The notes beneath the pieces were generated by a model that was not told the origin of the DNA, made no database searches, and was given only the letters and a program-made list of their open reading frames with translations. Positions 54,804 through 63,130 of a stretch of 64,000 nt of DNA are shown here, piece after piece (the stretch's first letter is position 1; every line of letters starts with the position of its first letter). The translations under genes and the position numbers were made by a program. The stretch lies in assembly GCA_017619335.1 (NCBI GenBank), contig JAFZSP010000071.1, forward strand, positions 42,470 through 106,469. Reading direction: 5' to 3'. This DNA is from Bacteroidaceae bacterium. Lineage in GTDB: Bacteria; Bacteroidota; Bacteroidia; Bacteroidales; Bacteroidaceae.

Positions 54804-54971
54804 TCAATCGGTTTCTGATTCTGTTTCAGAACCGAAGACATCCCAGTCATTGCCTTTCACCAGCACGTCCGTGTCAGAGTTGGCATTGCCGTCCTTGATG
54901 GAAAGTGCGATGATGGTCTCTGCAAGTGCCTCGTAAAGTTGCACCGCAGGCTGTTGATATTTCTTTTTCAT
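54804..54971 (-). CDS. Small acidic peptide (55 aa) at the end of the dockerin operon
   Basis: An open frame starting MKKKYQQPAVQLYEALAET and ending GNDWDVFGSETESETD. It has a basic MKK-K-Y-x-x-P start and an acidic Trp-containing tail, with no signal peptide. I have seen similar short Prevotella peptides (MKK-Y-x-x-P start, D/E/W-rich end) next to secreted-protein genes, but know of no function. It lies 25 nt after the cohesin-like gene on the same strand, before a terminator. A RiPP-like precursor or a chaperone-like small protein are speculative options. Confidence 0.6.
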   Translation of the reverse strand: MKKKYQQPAVQLYEALAETIIALSIKDGNANSDTDVLVKGNDWDVFGSETESETD

Positions 54972-55012
54972 CTTATCAATTGTGAATTACGAATTATCAA
55001 TTGTGAATTGTC
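54971..55012. repeat. Direct repeat TTATCAATTGTGAATT between small-peptide and cohesin-like genes
   Basis: Two copies of the 16-bp unit within the 25-nt spacer and the end of the upstream gene, with an intervening ACGAA. Confidence 0.5.
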
Positions 55013-56112
55013 TTCCTACCCTGTTGCACTTTCATGCCACGAGCTTTCACACTGGTGGGACGTCCACCCAGGTCGAACCATTGCCCATTCTCCTGCGACC
55101 ATTTACCATTGCGGATGGCGGTCAAGAGTCCTTCGGGCAACCCCAGCCACTTCACCTCACTGTCATAGTTGAGCCAGCAGCGGTAGGCGGGAATCGTGAT
55201 GGGATCGTCAGCGCTGATGCGGAAGAAACCAGTCTCGCCATTCTGAGTCTGTAGCACATAGCCGGCGGTGATGCTTTGCTGAACAGTGGTACCCGTGAGC
55301 ACACCTTCTGTAAATGTCGTTTCCGTGGTTGCGGGCACACCCTGGAAGGTGTAGGCTCCGGCTTCGCCCATGACAATCAGTGGTGTACCGGCCACGATGC
55401 GCGTCTGCTGAGAGAGCTGCACCTCGTTGCCAACCACGTCTGTGGCCGTCAGCACCATCAGTCCTTCCGGCACTTCGGCATCGAAGGGCAGCACCAGCGT
55501 TCCCACACCAGACGCTGTCAGCGTGTAGGGTATCGTCAGCCCGTCTTGTCCACCTGTGATGGTCAGTTGGAAGGTGGGCAGTTCTTCCATCGTGATATCC
55601 TCCATATTACCTTGCTCGTCGATGATGAGGCCGAAGTCCAGGTCACCTAAAGTGATGGTATAAGCGCCGTTGAGCGCCGTGGGGTCAGCCACTAAGCCGA
55701 TGGTAAACAGCTCGTCCAACGGGTTGCCGTCCACGTCGTCGGGATAGAGGTTCTCGCCTTCCATGGAGATACAAGACACCTTGATGAGCGTCTCCGAGGG
55801 TTGGTTGGCAGTGATGGTGTGGCTTTCTGTGCCGCGGTCACTCAGTTCCACATCGTTCTTCACCTTGCCGCGTCCGGCACTCACCTGGGCAATGCGGATG
55901 CCGTCCGGCACCACAAAACTCATGTTGAAGGAAGCATAGTCCTTCACGTCATTTTCATAGACCGTCAGTTTAGTGATGGTCTCGCCGTCGGCTGTGAGGG
56001 TGATGTCATCCATCCACACCCGCAGCGTCTCGCTCTTGGTCTGAGCGAGGGCCTCGGCCTGCCCCAGCAGGGACAGGCACAAGGCTGATAGTACATAAAT
56101 TGTCTTTCTCAT
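54997..56112 (-). CDS. Secreted protein with a cohesin-like domain
   Basis: About 371 aa, starting MRKTIYVLSALCLSLLGQAEALAQ, a signal peptide. Residues about 25-165 (TITKLTVYENDVKDYASFNMSFVVPDGIRIAQVSAG to ITLGDLDF) have the strand order and glycine pattern of cohesin or similar carbohydrate-binding beta-sandwiches. A Prevotella-type C-terminal region follows (GTLVLPFDAEVPEGLMVLTAT; IPAYRCWLNYD), ending FDLGGRPTSVKARGMKVQQG. The end matches the C-terminal motif of the C10 protease at 23167-24879. Directly upstream is a dockerin protein, so a cohesin-dockerin pair is suggested; the cohesin call is by eye. Confidence 0.65.
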   Translation of the reverse strand: MRKTIYVLSALCLSLLGQAEALAQTKSETLRVWMDDITLTADGETITKLTVYENDVKDYASFNMSFVVPDGIRIAQVSAGRGKVKNDVELSDRGTESHTITANQPSETLIKVSCISMEGENLYPDDVDGNPLDELFTIGLVADPTALNGAYTITLGDLDFGLIIDEQGNMEDITMEELPTFQLTITGGQDGLTIPYTLTASGVGTLVLPFDAEVPEGLMVLTATDVVGNEVQLSQQTRIVAGTPLIVMGEAGAYTFQGVPATTETTFTEGVLTGTTVQQSITAGYVLQTQNGETGFFRISADDPITIPAYRCWLNYDSEVKWLGLPEGLLTAIRNGKWSQENGQWFDLGGRPTSVKARGMKVQQGRKTIHN

Positions 56113-56159
56113 TGTTCGTATTTCTCTCAATTAGTAAATAATATTTCTCACAATTAGTG

Positions 56160-59100
56160 TTATTGGCTTGTCACCTTGCGTGGTCTGGCACGTCGAGGCA
56201 GCAGTACTCTGTTCTGTGTACTGTTGAGGTAGATGTTCTGGATGGCCTGAGCATCAACGGAGTTGAGCTGACCATCCGTCACCACATCAGCGGCGGCGAA
56301 GTTCAGATAGACCTCCTTGCCCAGATAGTAGTTTACCACCAACTGTGCATCCGTGGAGTTCACCACACCGTCGCCGTTGGCATCACCAGGCAGGAAGGTC
56401 GAAAGTGTGAACTCGGCCTCGAATGCCTTGTTCTCCACGTTGCCCGCAGAGTCGGTGGCCAGCACGAGGAAGCCGTATTCCATGCCTTCAAAGACCCGCA
56501 CGTCACACAGCGTGTCCGTCACGTTCTCCGCCACCAGTTCCCAAGTCGAACCTTCGCCCATCTGTGAATAGACACTGTACTTCCACACACCCGAACGCTC
56601 ATCCTCGCCTGCCAGTCGCAGCGTCAGCGTGCTGTCTGTGGATTGTATGGCACCCAGTATCGTGCTCGTTGGTGCCACGGCATCTATGATGTTTGTCCAT
56701 GTGGGTGTAAGTATTGGTTCATTGGAATCAAACACGATGCTGGCCCGATTGTTAATTTCAGTACCATCCAGCAGGCCATCTTGTAATGATATATCAAACG
56801 ACACTTCACCCATGCCACTACCATCAGTGTTTATGGGTAACACACCAGCTGACAGTTCTTCTGTCGGTTCCATCGTCATCGGATCAAGGCTGCTGATATG
56901 CCAGCGGGCTATGCCCTTTGTTACGTCGAATGCACCCTCTACTTGAGCAATGGCATAAATGTCCGGACGCATATCAATAGTGGTCACAAAGTTCTTTTCG
57001 CCGGATAACTCAGCAGTCTTGTTACCAATTTTTATACGCGTTGGCCTGAAGGTGGAGAGGTCGAACTTGGTATAATCCAATGTGTCTGTTAAGTAAATAT
57101 TGTGTGCGGGAGCAGTTGCAAAAGTTGTGTCGTTCTCAAACTCAATAGCATAGAACACATCAGTCATCCTGTCCTTTATCGCTTGACAACCTGACTCGGC
57201 AGAATAACCGTAGATATCATTGGGGTCACGAGATGCGACAGGAACTGAGGCTCCTTGCACAGATGTAAACAAGGGGCAGTCTGTATTCTTCATCAGAGCA
57301 GTACCACATGACCAACCAGCCAAACCGGCATTTGGGTACCTCAACCAGTCGTTGATGTTTTTGATTAACTCCTTAATCTTTTCTGCCTTTTTGAATGGAC
57401 TGAATGTTTTAACACATGTCATTATTGTACTCAATATGGAATAACCATTTCTGGCGCCATCTGATGAAAAAACTTTGTCGGGGATAGACTTGTCCGTGTC
57501 ACAAATCAGTGAAGCACTTGTCGATGTTATTGTAGATACACTGGATGAAATACAACTAATCACATCAGCAGGAAAACCTAGTCCTGGCGAAAGAGCGTCC
57601 GCAATACTTGAAATGGTACTGGCCACACATTCAATCCTTTCATGATAACAGCAGAATCCTTCTTTGAATGATCTTTTGTGAAAGCGGACAGGCTCTATCT
57701 TCCCAACAATAGATGGTAGGCAATAGACTTCGCTAACTTGTGGAGGAACAGAGACAGCGGCATGGATTGTTTCTCTTGTAGTCACTTCCAACTCTATCTC
57801 TATTTCGGAATAAGGTGGAACGTTCACTAAAAAATACCCGAGCATGGAAAGCAAGTCCTCAGAAGGTATGAAATAGTGAGTGTCGCCAATCTCTTTTGAC
57901 ATCTCTTCCAGTTTCTTGAACTCCGTATCTGTCATTTCCACAGTTGAAGCCAACTCAAATAACGATGGAAGGTCTATTCCCTTAATAATTATGCGTGTTA
58001 TAGCTTCTTCACTATCTGTTCTCAAATCAATGAAAACAGGAACGCCATATGCTGTTCCGTTCCCGGAGTTATGAACCTTTATGACAATCTTAACAGGGTT
58101 CCCAAGCATGAAACTTGCTGGATATGCGAGCGTTGTCTTAATGTCAAGTGGTTTAGCTTCTTCAACTGTGATAAAATTCGTAATAGTTCTGTCTTCAAGA
58201 GTGAAGTGGAAAAGCGCATTATACTGACCAAGCACGGCATCAGTGAAATCGAATACCAATGAAGATGTGGCATCACTCTCATGACCGATCAATACATGAT
58301 GAATGGTGTCACCATGTTCATTATACAGATCTACACTATAGAGGTCGTTGAAGCCATTGCCTTCAATAGTGATAGTTGAGCAGCCGCCATTTCCAACAAA
58401 TGACACATCGTGCCGCAGCACGGCGTATTTGTCAATGTGGTTATAGTCGAGACGAATGCTGTCTCCGTTTTTTGACGTCACATCATGCAAGGAAAGATAA
58501 TAAGTGCCATTTTCTTGTGCATGACAGCCGCCCCAGCTGACAGTTTCTGCACCTTCAGATTTGTACACCTCCTCTCCCGAAGGAGAAAAAAGCTGCATGC
58601 TACAGGTCCTGTCTGTCTTGAATTCTACAGAGTCACCCCTCTCCAAGCTAACAGCATACCACCTTATTACGTTTTCACCCATACGGGGAAAAGTCTGGGT
58701 CGCCTCCAATTGGGTAATAGTGACCAAGTTCTGGCTGACGCTATAGTCAATATAGCTTTTTTCTTCGTCAACGAAATAACCTCGTGCATCAAAGAATCGT
58801 ATTCGGATATCGTTTTTGGCATAGATGGTTGGTTGACCATCGTTCACCTGAAAATGAAATGATGAAGAGCGGATGGGCATCTGCTGTACGGGCAATAAAG
58901 TCATTAATGTGTAAGGATTGGCTGGTTGATCCAGCGTCACTGTCCGAGCAGTGGAATTGTCATTATTTAACCTATACAGATATTTAATGATACCATTGGG
59001 CTCATGTTGTCCAAACTGTTCCTCATTCTTAAGAAACATAGTAGATGTCAGTCCATAAGGAAGATTATTCTCTCCCACAACATAATAATGAATAACATGC

Positions 59101-59777
59101 AACCCATCTGCCAGTGAAGATACATCAACAGCGTAAGTTCCTGAAAGGTCATCGCAAACCTTTTTACTTGTCTCATCTTCATCGAACCAATAGGCTATGC
59201 CTTTGGCTGGCACGGTAGTAATAATGTCCGCCACTTCACTGAGCGCTTCTTCCATCTTTACCATCTTAATGAATACAGATGAATACGTAGAGTATGCTGT
59301 GCCATCAGCTCCTCTAATGAGATAGTGCAAGGTGTGAAGACCATCTGCAAGTACTGAAACGTCGAGAATGTATGTTCCCGAGAGGCTGCTTGTTGTCTGC
59401 TTGCTGCCTGTATCTTCATCAAACCAGTATAGGAGCGTTGCGCCAGTTAGAGAACCTGTTGTGAAAGGTGCAGATATCTCGTTTGCTTTGAGAAATAGCC
59501 TAGAGGTAGGACCTGATATAATCCCGCTGTTGTCAAGCACTCCATAATGTAGAACATGAAGACCACCAGCTAGTGATGAGACATCAATTGCGTAATTACC
59601 TGATAAGTTGTTTATCGTTTGCTTGTTGTCAGCATTCTCGTCAAACCAGTAGAGTAATGCTTGGGCAGACTTCGACTGTATAAGCTCCGTCACTATTGGA
59701 TCATCGATTCCAGTCTGTCCCCTTGTTGAGATAGACAGACAAAGCACCCCAAATAGAAGTATTATTATCTTACGCAT
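56160..59777 (-). CDS. Large secreted protein with YWFD repeats and a C-terminal dockerin
   Basis: A 1205-aa protein with a signal peptide (IIILLFGVLCLSISTRGQ). Three repeats of about 75 residues begin at the YWFDE motifs near 43, 117 and 196, each ending in a D-V-S-x-LA-x-GLH-x-x-HY pattern. The middle has beta-sandwich segments and a CARDB-like KIVIKVHNSGNGTAYGVPVF part. Residues about 880-1050 have a YAIEFENDTTFATAPAHNIYLTDTLD domain common in Bacteroidetes surface proteins. Residues 1128-1188 are a type I dockerin with two Ca-binding repeats (DANGDGVVNSTD; DVVTDGQLNSVD). It is probably an extracellular scaffold or adhesin. Confidence 0.85.
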   Translation of the reverse strand: MRKIIILLFGVLCLSISTRGQTGIDDPIVTELIQSKSAQALLYWFDENADNKQTINNLSGNYAIDVSSLAGGLHVLHYGVLDNSGIISGPTSRLFLKANEISAPFTTGSLTGATLLYWFDEDTGSKQTTSSLSGTYILDVSVLADGLHTLHYLIRGADGTAYSTYSSVFIKMVKMEEALSEVADIITTVPAKGIAYWFDEDETSKKVCDDLSGTYAVDVSSLADGLHVIHYYVVGENNLPYGLTSTMFLKNEEQFGQHEPNGIIKYLYRLNNDNSTARTVTLDQPANPYTLMTLLPVQQMPIRSSSFHFQVNDGQPTIYAKNDIRIRFFDARGYFVDEEKSYIDYSVSQNLVTITQLEATQTFPRMGENVIRWYAVSLERGDSVEFKTDRTCSMQLFSPSGEEVYKSEGAETVSWGGCHAQENGTYYLSLHDVTSKNGDSIRLDYNHIDKYAVLRHDVSFVGNGGCSTITIEGNGFNDLYSVDLYNEHGDTIHHVLIGHESDATSSLVFDFTDAVLGQYNALFHFTLEDRTITNFITVEEAKPLDIKTTLAYPASFMLGNPVKIVIKVHNSGNGTAYGVPVFIDLRTDSEEAITRIIIKGIDLPSLFELASTVEMTDTEFKKLEEMSKEIGDTHYFIPSEDLLSMLGYFLVNVPPYSEIEIELEVTTRETIHAAVSVPPQVSEVYCLPSIVGKIEPVRFHKRSFKEGFCCYHERIECVASTISSIADALSPGLGFPADVISCISSSVSTITSTSASLICDTDKSIPDKVFSSDGARNGYSILSTIMTCVKTFSPFKKAEKIKELIKNINDWLRYPNAGLAGWSCGTALMKNTDCPLFTSVQGASVPVASRDPNDIYGYSAESGCQAIKDRMTDVFYAIEFENDTTFATAPAHNIYLTDTLDYTKFDLSTFRPTRIKIGNKTAELSGEKNFVTTIDMRPDIYAIAQVEGAFDVTKGIARWHISSLDPMTMEPTEELSAGVLPINTDGSGMGEVSFDISLQDGLLDGTEINNRASIVFDSNEPILTPTWTNIIDAVAPTSTILGAIQSTDSTLTLRLAGEDERSGVWKYSVYSQMGEGSTWELVAENVTDTLCDVRVFEGMEYGFLVLATDSAGNVENKAFEAEFTLSTFLPGDANGDGVVNSTDAQLVVNYYLGKEVYLNFAAADVVTDGQLNSVDAQAIQNIYLNSTQNRVLLPRRARPRKVTSQ

Positions 59778-59796
59778 AAGACAATCAGATTAGGTG

Positions 59797-60846
59797 TTAT
59801 TCTACTGCACTTACTTCAATTTCAACGCTCAGCTTGTTGTCTGCTGTTGCCTGTTTGGCTACGTTCATCTTTGTGATGATTGGATAGGATGGTGTGAGGT
59901 CGTAGGGGTATTGACCACCATATATTCCAACCTCTTTGCCATCAGTTCCCAAATATAATGTTTTCGCCTCGTCTGTTAGTTGCGAATTTAGAACGGGTGT
60001 ATAATGCACTATTCCATATTGATCGGTATATGAAGAATAATTAATGAAAATGTCTTTAACATCACTCTGTTTCAAGGACAAACAGTCTATCGCTCCGTTA
60101 ACACCATTAAAATGGCCTTGAATAAACATACTATTCATTGCTACAGTTTCTGAGGGTAAGGTCCCACTATATAAAGTATTATAGAAGAGGAAGCTATTAA
60201 CAAATGAAGCTCTATAGTATTTATTGGATGGATAACTGTCTTCGGCATAAATAATGCAATTAAAAAAGTCCGCCTTGGAAGTCGTTCCAGAAACATTGCT
60301 AAAACGAGACACTATACAGTTGGAAAACTTTGTGTAGCTTGAACCATTTAATGCCAAGCCTTTAATGTTACAATCCACAAATGTGGCGTTAACCGATGAG
60401 GAAGATCCAAAGGAGATAGGGTTATTACTGATAACACACTTTATGAAATACAGATTAGAAGTATTACCATAGATATATACCGTTTTACTGCCGGCTCCGT
60501 AGTATGTGTCAATGGTTAAACCTTCCATACATAAGCGATTGGCATCATTCTCAGGTATGAGAATTTGATACTTTGTTGAAGATGTACCTTGACCAATTAC
60601 TGTTTTCCCTGCTCCTTCTCCTCTAATTGTTATGCCTTTATCAATATCAGCAAAGGCAAACTGTCCTGCTGAAAGCGTTATGATGTCTCCACTCTCGGCT
60701 GCTTCTACGGCGCTCACCAGTGCAGAACTGCCATAGAACATAGTAAGGCAGTCTTGGTGGCTCAGTGTAGCTACCAATGTGTTTTGTGCATATCTTAGGG
60801 TTGCACTCACCAGAGCTGCAACCAGTGTAAACAGATACTTTTTCAT
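59797..60846 (-). CDS. Secreted right-handed beta-helix protein
   Basis: A 349-aa protein with a signal peptide (YLFTLVAALVSATLRYAQ). The body is a parallel beta-helix: regular strand turns such as GDIITLSAGQFAFADIDKGITIRGEGAGKTVIG, KCVISNNPISFGSSSSVNATFVDCNIKG and ADFFNCIIYAED. No pectate-lyase catalytic set is visible, so binding or structural function is likely. The end ITKMNVAKQATADNKLSVEIEVSAVE follows a conserved GIYGGQYPYDLTP segment. It is first in the operon with the dockerin and cohesin-like genes. Confidence 0.78.
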   Translation of the reverse strand: MKKYLFTLVAALVSATLRYAQNTLVATLSHQDCLTMFYGSSALVSAVEAAESGDIITLSAGQFAFADIDKGITIRGEGAGKTVIGQGTSSTKYQILIPENDANRLCMEGLTIDTYYGAGSKTVYIYGNTSNLYFIKCVISNNPISFGSSSSVNATFVDCNIKGLALNGSSYTKFSNCIVSRFSNVSGTTSKADFFNCIIYAEDSYPSNKYYRASFVNSFLFYNTLYSGTLPSETVAMNSMFIQGHFNGVNGAIDCLSLKQSDVKDIFINYSSYTDQYGIVHYTPVLNSQLTDEAKTLYLGTDGKEVGIYGGQYPYDLTPSYPIITKMNVAKQATADNKLSVEIEVSAVE

Positions 60847-60986
60847 TTGCTCAAATTGTTTATAAGGGTTAATAAAGTGGATAATACTATTTCGTTACCT
60901 TCAATATGGGTAAGGATGCACTAACCACTGGATACAGAAGAAGCGCAGACCTCGACCATATCCTCTGGCAGGTTCAGGACAAACCT

Positions 60987-61036
60987 CTAATCAGCTATGG
61001 GAAGCCTGCGCTTTCGCGCAGCTTCATGCTGATTAG
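60987..61036. other. Nested hairpin in the 60847-61244 spacer
   Basis: CTAATCAGC (60987-60995) pairs with GCTGATTAG (61028-61036) around an inner AAGCcTGCGC/GCGCAGCTT stem with a TTTC loop. Further stems (AGTGC/GCACT near 61112-61135, ACCC/GGGT near 61178) follow. The 400-nt spacer has no credible gene; a structured RNA or decayed palindromic repeats are possible. Confidence 0.5.
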
Positions 61037-61244
61037 ATAGTGATGAATGCAGTTATTGCTGCACCTTCACCTTTGCTCGCTTTCTTCTTTCGAGGTCCTG
61101 ATTCGCCAGAGGAATGAGCAAATGAAATGTAGTGCCCCGCTAATGGGGAGCACTCTTATGTCTTGTGGCAGCTTACCCGTTTAAGGGTCTTATCTGCCGA
61201 TGAATCAGATTATGTCATAGTTGGATTCTTTTGTAAATAACACT

Positions 61245-61637
61245 TTATATGAGTTCTTTCAACTTCTTTACTAATGCCGTAACCTGTGGGGCGTATTCTT
61301 CAATATCAGCACGTTCCACATCTATAAAATCCTCATAATCGCCTTCATGCCGCAAATCAAACATCACTTTGAATAGTGCTCCTTCTTCAACTGTAAGGAT
61401 ATTGGTTTTCACGAAATGCAAATGCATCTGTGCAATAAGACCTGAATGGCGTTTGGTGACAATGCCCTGGCTAAGCAATAAAGCAGAGGCCGCATAGTAC
61501 AATGCATAATAGAGACGGTTGGCCGCGAGGTTATAGCGCCCCGAATCTGACAGAAATGATGCGTCTTCTAATGCAACATCTGCTTTTTCCATGCGATAGT
61601 TCACCATCGCTTGTCTGCTTTCATTATCCAAACTCAT
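61245..61637 (-). CDS. HEPN-domain protein, HepT-like toxin
   Basis: A 130-aa all-helical HEPN protein. NRLYYALYYAASALLLSQGIVTKRHSG near residue 40 and DLRHEGDYEDF near 92 are the conserved COG1895-type blocks. Such proteins act as RNases or tRNA-acting toxins, kept in check by the paired nucleotidyltransferase. Its start overlaps the MNT gene stop by 4 nt (ATGA), the standard order for HEPN-MNT modules. The toxin role is inferred from the pair. Confidence 0.85.
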   Translation of the reverse strand: MSLDNESRQAMVNYRMEKADVALEDASFLSDSGRYNLAANRLYYALYYAASALLLSQGIVTKRHSGLIAQMHLHFVKTNILTVEEGALFKVMFDLRHEGDYEDFIDVERADIEEYAPQVTALVKKLKELI

Positions 61638-61963
61638 AGAGCAATTCCTTCATTCATTACATTATATTTGAATAGTGAGGGAGGCGCCGTTTCCCATTGA
61701 CGACGAGTATATGGGAATACATTAATCTCTTGTCCCATAGCCAACCCCTTTTCCCATACCGGATATTGTATGTTGCTACGGTCCTTTAATGACAGACGTG
61801 GTTTGTTAATAATTGCAAGCACATCCCAGTCGCTATCTTCCCTGGCATCACCTCTTGCACGCGAACCATAAAGAATGATTTGCGCAGTGGGTTCAGCTGT
61901 TCGTATTGTATCACGAATCAGGTTAATAATCTGTGCTCTGTATTTTTCTGACGTGGTATTCAC
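61634..61963 (-). CDS. MNT nucleotidyltransferase, MntA-like antitoxin
   Basis: About 109 aa. The nucleotidyltransferase motif LYGSRARGDAREDSDWDVLAI carries GS and the DxD pair. In HepT/MntA systems this enzyme adds AMP to the HEPN toxin and silences it. The frame is open up to 62083, but the -7 box at 62027-62034 places transcription start below that. GTG 61963 (then NTTSEKYRAQI) gives the standard family length. Confidence 0.85.
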   Translation of the reverse strand: MNTTSEKYRAQIINLIRDTIRTAEPTAQIILYGSRARGDAREDSDWDVLAIINKPRLSLKDRSNIQYPVWEKGLAMGQEINVFPYTRRQWETAPPSLFKYNVMNEGIAL

Positions 61964-62026
61964 TTTTTCATTTGAATAAGGTGTGAAATGTTGTGCAATC
62001 TCACCTATTTTGGGGGAAGTACGCTG

Positions 62027-62034
62027 CAAAAGTA
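62027..62034 (-). promoter_or_regulatory. -7 box for the MNT-HEPN pair
   Basis: CAAAAGTA reads TACTTTTG on the minus strand, about 60 nt before the GTG start. Confidence 0.5.
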
Positions 62035-62079
62035 AGGATTCTGTGGTAACTGACAAAGAAAAAGGGAGAAAAAGTGAGG

Positions 62080-62134
62080 TCAAGGGGGCAAAAAAGTGAA
62101 TAATGAACTGAAAAGAGGGATGTGGCCCCCTTGA
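62080..62134 (-). terminator. Inverted repeat downstream of the right-edge gene
   Basis: TCAAGGGGGC (62080-62089) and GCCCCCTTGA (62125-62134) are perfect 10-bp arms with a 35-nt spacer, followed on the minus strand by a T-rich run. It probably ends the leftward transcript ending at 62195; it could also be an operator for the MNT promoter. Confidence 0.5.
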
Positions 62135-62194
62135 TTTACATCAAAAGGAAGAAAAATCGAAAGAAAGGGGGTTGTATCTTCTGTCCGTGTGTCG

Positions 62195-63097
62195 TTACTT
62201 TGACACCCCGTTGAGTTCCACGTTGAAGTTCACCTCGCCGCTCCAGGGGAGACTGCCTTCCCAGGGGCATTTCATGATGATTTGGGCGGGGTACTTTGTC
62301 TTTATTTCGGTCTCGTTGCCATCCTTGAGATAGACAATGTAGGGATAGATGCTCATGATGGGGGTGTGAGTGACGTTCTTCTTGTCTCGGTACTCGCGAT
62401 AGCCCTTTGACATATAAAGCCAGTTGGAGAGCTTGTAGGTGCCAGGCTTCATGGGGTCGCCGTCGGCTTTCACGGCAGTGTAACAGAGGTCTTTGACGAT
62501 GCTGGTGCCTCCTTCTTCGATGGTGACGTAGTAGCCGAGCTCCTTGACTTTGTCGGGGTTGGACAGCTTGATGATGACTTCGAATTCATAGCAGTCCGAT
62601 TCGTCATCGTATTCTCCCGTTGCACTAACGAGGCGGGAATGTACGACCTCTATCTTCGGCTCCAGGCCTTCCACGCCGAAAGGAATCTTCTGAATGCGGT
62701 ACTCCGAGATGCGGTTGTCCTCTTTGTCCAAGAGTGCAGGCACGAGGTACAGGGGGTCGCCCTTGGAGTCGTACTGGAAGTAATACACTGCATCGACTGT
62801 CAGGGAGGGTTTTGCAAATTCTGGCACATCGGCCTTCCTGTTATTGATGTCAAACATATAGGGCGAGAGCGTGCCCACCAGTTCTCCGAATTCCTCTCCC
62901 TTGGCTTTATAGACTCTCACTACAGGCGTTACACCGCGGTTATAGACATCAAAGAGATAATCCTTGTTGAAGCAGACCTTGTACTCGTGGTGCACAGTTG
63001 GGTTCATTTGCTTGTCGTACTTGTATTCGCAGGAGTGATAGGTCTTTTTGGTGTCCAACTGAGGATAGATGGGGAAGTAGATGGTGTTGTCTTGCAC
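62195..63097 (-). CDS. C-terminal part of an interrupted hypothetical secreted protein
   Basis: 300 codons, nominally from a GTG at 63097, but the same frame continues upstream across a TGA (63131-63133) into the next fragment with sensible protein (FNHDITPAGWQVQ) in between. The sequence is beta-rich and mixed-charge with many Tyr (YKVCFNKDYLFDVYNRGVTPVVRVYKAKGEEFGELVGTLSPYMFD). I do not recognise a family. It may be a pseudogene piece. Confidence 0.55.
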   Translation of the reverse strand: MQDNTIYFPIYPQLDTKKTYHSCEYKYDKQMNPTVHHEYKVCFNKDYLFDVYNRGVTPVVRVYKAKGEEFGELVGTLSPYMFDINNRKADVPEFAKPSLTVDAVYYFQYDSKGDPLYLVPALLDKEDNRISEYRIQKIPFGVEGLEPKIEVVHSRLVSATGEYDDESDCYEFEVIIKLSNPDKVKELGYYVTIEEGGTSIVKDLCYTAVKADGDPMKPGTYKLSNWLYMSKGYREYRDKKNVTHTPIMSIYPYIVYLKDGNETEIKTKYPAQIIMKCPWEGSLPWSGEVNFNVELNGVSK

Positions 63098-63130
63098 CTG
63101 CCATCCCGCGGGCGTGATGTCGTGGTTGAA

